Below are positions 60,907-64,000 of a stretch of DNA of 64,000 bases, in pieces. The position numbers and the translations under genes were made by a program. The stretch lies in contig CAYUET010000004.1 in NCBI GenBank assembly GCA_964443875.1, forward strand, positions 62,001-126,000. The letters run 5' to 3'. How positions within the stretch are numbered: position 1 is the stretch's first letter; every line of letters starts with the position of its first letter. The DNA is from CAYUET01 sp964443875. GTDB taxonomy: Bacteria; Auribacterota; JAFGBW01. A model generated the notes under the pieces. That model was not told the DNA's origin. It ran no database searches and saw only the letters and a list, made by a program, of their open reading frames with translations.

Positions 60907-61614
60907 TCAGTCCTTTTTTTGAAGAGAAAACACAATTCCCACTTCAAGGCTTATTGGAGAAATACTGATTTTTTCAGGTACTGAAGGAAAAGGTTCCGCT
61001 CTTTTAAGTGTTTCCAGGGCTTCATGATCCAGAATTTTTGATCCTGAAGATCCGGTGATTTTCATATCCCGGCAGGTACCGTCAGGCATAACCGTAAAAG
61101 AGATCCGGGTAATACCCTGAATCCCTTTTTTCCGGGCCCATAAAGGGTATCGCCTTGCCTCTTCAATTCTTTGTTTCACCATAGTATGAAAATCAAGCAT
61201 GGCTTCCTTATCCGGATCAGGGGAATCCATCTTTTCCTCGGTTATTTTTTCAGTCTTCTGTTTCGGGGTATTATCCGGGATCAGGGGCGAGGCGGGATTT
61301 TCGGGTTTTGGATTTTTCAGGGGAATATCCTGGACCTTTTGTGAGAGCCCCTTGACGGAAAGCTCCGGTTTTTTTTCAAGAATCAAAGGCTTCTGGGTTT
61401 TCTGTTCGATCTTTTTAACCTTTTTGGTTTCCCCGAGGTTTCTGATTTTAGGTAAAAGAGCGGCAGGTTTTTCAAGGGCGATGCACACCTCTATTTCCTC
61501 AGGAATGTTTTTCTGTTCAACCGGGCCTGAACCGAATCCGGACATGCCGAAGATCATCCCGTGCAGCGCAAAGGAAATCCCGCAGGCGGCCAGAATGTTC
61601 TTGTCGATCAGCAT
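60907..61614 (-). CDS. tonB: TonB of the B12 locus
   Basis: A 235-residue TonB. One N-terminal membrane segment (about 7-25), a Lys/Pro-rich spacer (60-130), then a classic C-terminal domain: RRYPLWARKKGIQGITRISF, GTCRDMKITGSSGSKILDHEAL and RAEPFPSVPEK. It lies 56 bp downstream of btuB with a terminator hairpin between, so it is expressed by read-through or from its own promoter. No ExbB/ExbD is adjacent; it may use one of the two sets elsewhere in the window. Confidence 0.92.
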   Translation of the reverse strand: MLIDKNILAACGISFALHGMIFGMSGFGSGPVEQKNIPEEIEVCIALEKPAALLPKIRNLGETKKVKKIEQKTQKPLILEKKPELSVKGLSQKVQDIPLKNPKPENPASPLIPDNTPKQKTEKITEEKMDSPDPDKEAMLDFHTMVKQRIEEARRYPLWARKKGIQGITRISFTVMPDGTCRDMKITGSSGSKILDHEALETLKRAEPFPSVPEKISISPISLEVGIVFSLQKKD

Positions 61615-61626
61615 GTTGTCTCCGGT

Positions 61627-61661
61627 TTTAAAAAACGGGAAGGAAAATCTTCCCTCCCGTT
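61627..61661 (-). terminator. Intrinsic terminator/attenuator between btuB and tonB
   Basis: On the minus strand AACGGGAGGGAAG pairs with CTTCCCGTT-type sequence (one mismatch, 61634-61661), followed by TTTTTT. It would end or reduce transcription into tonB. Confidence 0.75.
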
Positions 61662-61670
61662 CAGTTTATC

Positions 61671-63560
61671 TTACAGGTCCGTTTTAATTCCCGCATAAAA
61701 GGAAGCGCCGGGCATGGAATATCCATGCGCATCTTCATATTCCTTGTCGCACAGGTTTTCAATTCTTCCAAAAACGAGCATATTCTCCATGACTTCATAG
61801 GAAGCGGCAAGACGCGCCGTGATATAGGAATCATCTTCAATCCTTACCTGATTATAGTTACTGTCATAGACGACATCCTCACGGCTCCCGACATAGGTTA
61901 CTCCCAGATTGAAATTTGTTTTTTCATTGAAAGCCCAGTCCGCATAAAAATTTGTCTGTTTTTCAGGGCGTCTTAAAAGGTCAAGCCCTGTATCCTTATC
62001 TTCCGTTTCCGTATAGGTGAAATTCATCCCCAGAGTCAGCGTTTCTGAAGGAGTATATTTCAATCCGGCTTCAAATCCATTTGTCCTGGCTCTGCCGATA
62101 TTTTTATATTTGTAGGTCAGAGAGTCCCAGTCCACCATGTTTTTGAAATCATTATGAAAATACTGCACATCCAGCACCACTTTGTCTTTAAAAAAACTCT
62201 GTTCAAAACCGGCATCATAACTTTCGCTTTCATCCGGATTCAGATTTTTATCTCCGTAAACGGAATAGAGCTGATAGAGGGAAGGGGCCTTGAATCCTGT
62301 TCCCCAGTTTGCCTTAAGGCGGGTGGCTGTTTCAAAAAGAATGGAGGAGGAAATTTTCCCTGTGGTTTCTGTGCCGAAAAGCTCATGATCATCAGTTCTC
62401 AGGCCCGGGGTGATAAAATACTTATCCTGAAATTTGAACTGGTTCTGAAGGTAGTATCCCCTGTTGTCCACTGTTTTTTCTCTGTCGGCTGTCGTATAAG
62501 AACCTGAGCGGTAAACCGAAGATCCGCTTTCCTGTTCATATTCAAATCCGGCGGTAAGCACACTCCATTCCACAGGAGAATAATTATGCTGCCATTCCGT
62601 TTTTTCAGTATCCCCTTCATATTCTGAATCCAGGTCATCAAAAAGGTCCTTTGCATCCGCTTCATCTTCATAGCTGCGTTTAACCTTATGACAGGAAAAG
62701 GAAAGCGCATGAGTCCATTCTGTGGTAAAGGCCTGATCCAGGGAAAGTTTTAGGGCCGTGTCCTTCCATTCTGCCGTCTGATTGGGATCATCATCGAAAG
62801 CCCCGTCATCAATATCTGTTTCGGAATCCGTGTAGCGTGCAGAAAGGTTCAAGGCGCATGTTTCGGAAAAATCATATCCGAGTCTGGAGGAAAGAACGGA
62901 GTTTTCATAGGCATCCTTTTCGTTTCCCTCGGAGGCCTTGTTGATGCCGTCTGAATCGAGGCGTGTGGCTGAAAGGGAGTAATTGAATTTTTGGAGGCTT
63001 CCGGAGGCGCTCACATTTTCCCTGAAGGTGCTGTGGGAGCCTGCTTCCGCAAAGCCGTTGACTTTCGGATCACCTTTCCCCTTTTTGGTGATGATATTGA
63101 TGACTCCGGCCATGGCATCTGACCCGTAAAGGGTGCATTGCGGGCCGCGGACGACTTCAATCCGTTCAATATTGTCGGTGGTCAGGTGCGCGAAATCAAA
63201 AGCCCTGTCGGTAGCCATCGGATCATTCACTTCAATTCCGTCAATCAAAACCAGCGTCTGTCCCGGCTTTGCGCCGCGGAGATAGACGGAGGAGGTGCCG
63301 CCGAAGGCGCTGTTCTGGCATACCGACACACCGGGCATGTCACGCAGGACATCCTGGACTGTCTGTTTCTGGGACTTTTCAATTTCTCCGGAGGTTACAA
63401 CAGAGGTGGAAGACCCCACCTCTCCCTGATAAATTTCCGTTTTTGTGGCTGAAACAATCACATCCCCCAGATTGTATCGGGAAGGGCTGCTTTCGGCATA
63501 AGCCGGGTTTTGCGCTGTCAGGGCAGCCGCTAAAAGGGTGATAAAACCAAATCTTTTCAT
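61671..63560 (-). CDS. btuB: Vitamin B12 TonB-dependent receptor (BtuB-like)
   Basis: A 629-residue outer-membrane receptor. The signal peptide (1-22) is followed by a TonB box region (YNLGDVIVSATKTE), plug (VSVCQNSAFGGTSSVYLRGA, LIDGIEVNDP, VVRGPQCTLYGSDAMAGVINIITKKG) and barrel ending RIENLCDKEYEDAHGYSMPG...IKTDL, the usual BtuB ending. Start ATG 63560 has AAGGAG upstream. A cobalamin riboswitch immediately precedes it, which confirms corrinoid transport. Confidence 0.95.
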   Translation of the reverse strand: MKRFGFITLLAAALTAQNPAYAESSPSRYNLGDVIVSATKTEIYQGEVGSSTSVVTSGEIEKSQKQTVQDVLRDMPGVSVCQNSAFGGTSSVYLRGAKPGQTLVLIDGIEVNDPMATDRAFDFAHLTTDNIERIEVVRGPQCTLYGSDAMAGVINIITKKGKGDPKVNGFAEAGSHSTFRENVSASGSLQKFNYSLSATRLDSDGINKASEGNEKDAYENSVLSSRLGYDFSETCALNLSARYTDSETDIDDGAFDDDPNQTAEWKDTALKLSLDQAFTTEWTHALSFSCHKVKRSYEDEADAKDLFDDLDSEYEGDTEKTEWQHNYSPVEWSVLTAGFEYEQESGSSVYRSGSYTTADREKTVDNRGYYLQNQFKFQDKYFITPGLRTDDHELFGTETTGKISSSILFETATRLKANWGTGFKAPSLYQLYSVYGDKNLNPDESESYDAGFEQSFFKDKVVLDVQYFHNDFKNMVDWDSLTYKYKNIGRARTNGFEAGLKYTPSETLTLGMNFTYTETEDKDTGLDLLRRPEKQTNFYADWAFNEKTNFNLGVTYVGSREDVVYDSNYNQVRIEDDSYITARLAASYEVMENMLVFGRIENLCDKEYEDAHGYSMPGASFYAGIKTDL

Positions 63561-63581
63561 TCTTTCTTCTCCTTCGTGAAT

Positions 63582-63692
63582 ACTGACCAGGACAGGCAAT
63601 CGTCCGGGCTTTCGGATTATTTAAAAATATCCGTATCACCGTTGCGGGGCAGCGGAAGGGCTCTCACCTTCACTTCCTTTACCTGTCAGGAA
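63582..63692 (-). promoter_or_regulatory. Cobalamin (B12) riboswitch
   Basis: The leader contains the conserved core in order: GAAGGTGAGAGCCCTTCC, the B12 box GCTGCCCCGCAACGGTGA, and GAAAGCCCGGACGATTGCCTGTC. P1 is formed by GACAGG (63682-63687) and CCTGTC (63591-63596). It ends about 20 bases before the btuB start, close to the ribosome site AAGGAG, which suggests translational control when corrinoid binds. Confidence 0.93.
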
Positions 63693-63747
63693 AAAATTAA
63701 CTTGTTAAAACTTTAAAATATCAATCAGACGTTTTTTTAAAATTGAT

Positions 63748-63999
63748 TCAGGATGCTTTACCTCCTTCTTTTTTGAGAGTGGACGACACGTCTGTTTTCG
63801 GGGAGCATACATCTTTTTGATACATCCACCGGATGGCCTTAATGCCGTCAGCTGGTTTGCTCCAGGCAAGCTCCCCGGGGTGGCAGCCGTCGATTTGATA
63901 ATACCAGGCCATGTCTCCGCGTTTTCCGTGAATTCCGTCAATGGCCGTGACAAAAACATATTTTCCAACCGGATGCGTTTCCACCACCGCAATACTCTG
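63748..63999 (-). CDS. DUF4430-domain protein, C-terminal part (5' end outside window)
   Basis: The frame is open to the right edge, so the N-terminus is missing. Visible residues VETHPVGKYVFVTAIDGIHG, then GDMAWYYQIDG and ADGIKAIRWMY, match the DUF4430 domain, related to the C-terminal domain of transcobalamin/intrinsic factor. It lies upstream of the B12 riboswitch and btuB on the same strand, so a periplasmic or surface corrinoid-binding role is likely. The overlapping longer frame (63705-63992) in another phase looks spurious. Confidence 0.8.
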   Translation of the reverse strand, partial: QSIAVVETHPVGKYVFVTAIDGIHGKRGDMAWYYQIDGCHPGELAWSKPADGIKAIRWMYQKDVCSPKTDVSSTLKKEGGKAS

Positions 64000-64000
64000 A

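Noticed and set aside
63705..63992. Leftward 95-codon frame at the right edge
   Set aside because: It overlaps the DUF4430 frame in another phase; only the DUF4430 frame has domain motifs.
1..64000. CRISPR array, prophage or insertion sequence
   Set aside because: I found no regularly spaced repeats, transposase, integrase or phage structural genes; the 72-bp repeats are too few and dispersed for an array.

Overview
The window looks like chromosomal DNA from an uncultured Gram-negative (two-membrane) bacterium of moderate GC content. It carries three TonB-like energy-transduction sets, two TonB-dependent receptors, a TolC-type efflux operon, a Tad pilus locus, a PilT ATPase and a sodium-pump type decarboxylase. 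The FHA-fused Tad ATPase and the exported zinc-ribbon protein recall candidate phyla such as Riflebacteria, but this assignment is weak and rests on architecture alone. I see no phage, insertion sequence or CRISPR array.

Left part (1-14.5 kb). A truncated phosphohexomutase is followed by a strong terminator and a dispersed 72-bp repeat. A tightly coupled leftward operon then encodes an outer-membrane factor, adaptor, ABC ATPase, ABC permease and a Lit-like (DUF1461) membrane protein; its best promoter is nested inside the terminator hairpin of the upstream lipoprotein gene. Next come purM with an enlarged phosphohexomutase, and a leftward TadE/TadG pseudopilin operon ending in an easily missed 52-residue Flp-like pilin.

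14.7-25.3 kb is the rightward Tad pilus operon: Flp pilin, prepilin peptidase, CpaB, a divergent secretin, an FHA-TadA fusion, TadB, TadC, two more FHA proteins and a membrane protein. No TadZ or TadD is visible.

25.3-37 kb holds leuCD with a GNAT gene, a GT87-like membrane protein, a TonB/TolA-like gene with ExbB/ExbD partners, the NfeD-slipin pair, a short tatA whose only full-length start is an ATA codon, two PilZ proteins, PilT and an XRE regulator.

37-49.7 kb is a large TonB module. A leftward TonB2-type set (DUF3450, TtpC-like, ExbB, ExbD, TonB, TPR) sits beside a LytS/LytR two-component pair. Divergently transcribed from it are an outer-membrane barrel, an exported protein resembling the DUF1016 N-terminal domain, a TonB-dependent receptor and a PDZ protein.

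49.7-64 kb has glycosyltransferase-like membrane proteins, an AraC/GyrI regulator, a biotin-dependent decarboxylase set (oadA, oadG, oadB, birA), pyrD, a wHTH protein and a tRNA Thr-Tyr-Gly operon. A vitamin B12 locus closes the window: a DUF4430 protein running off the right edge, a cobalamin riboswitch, btuB, a terminator and tonB.
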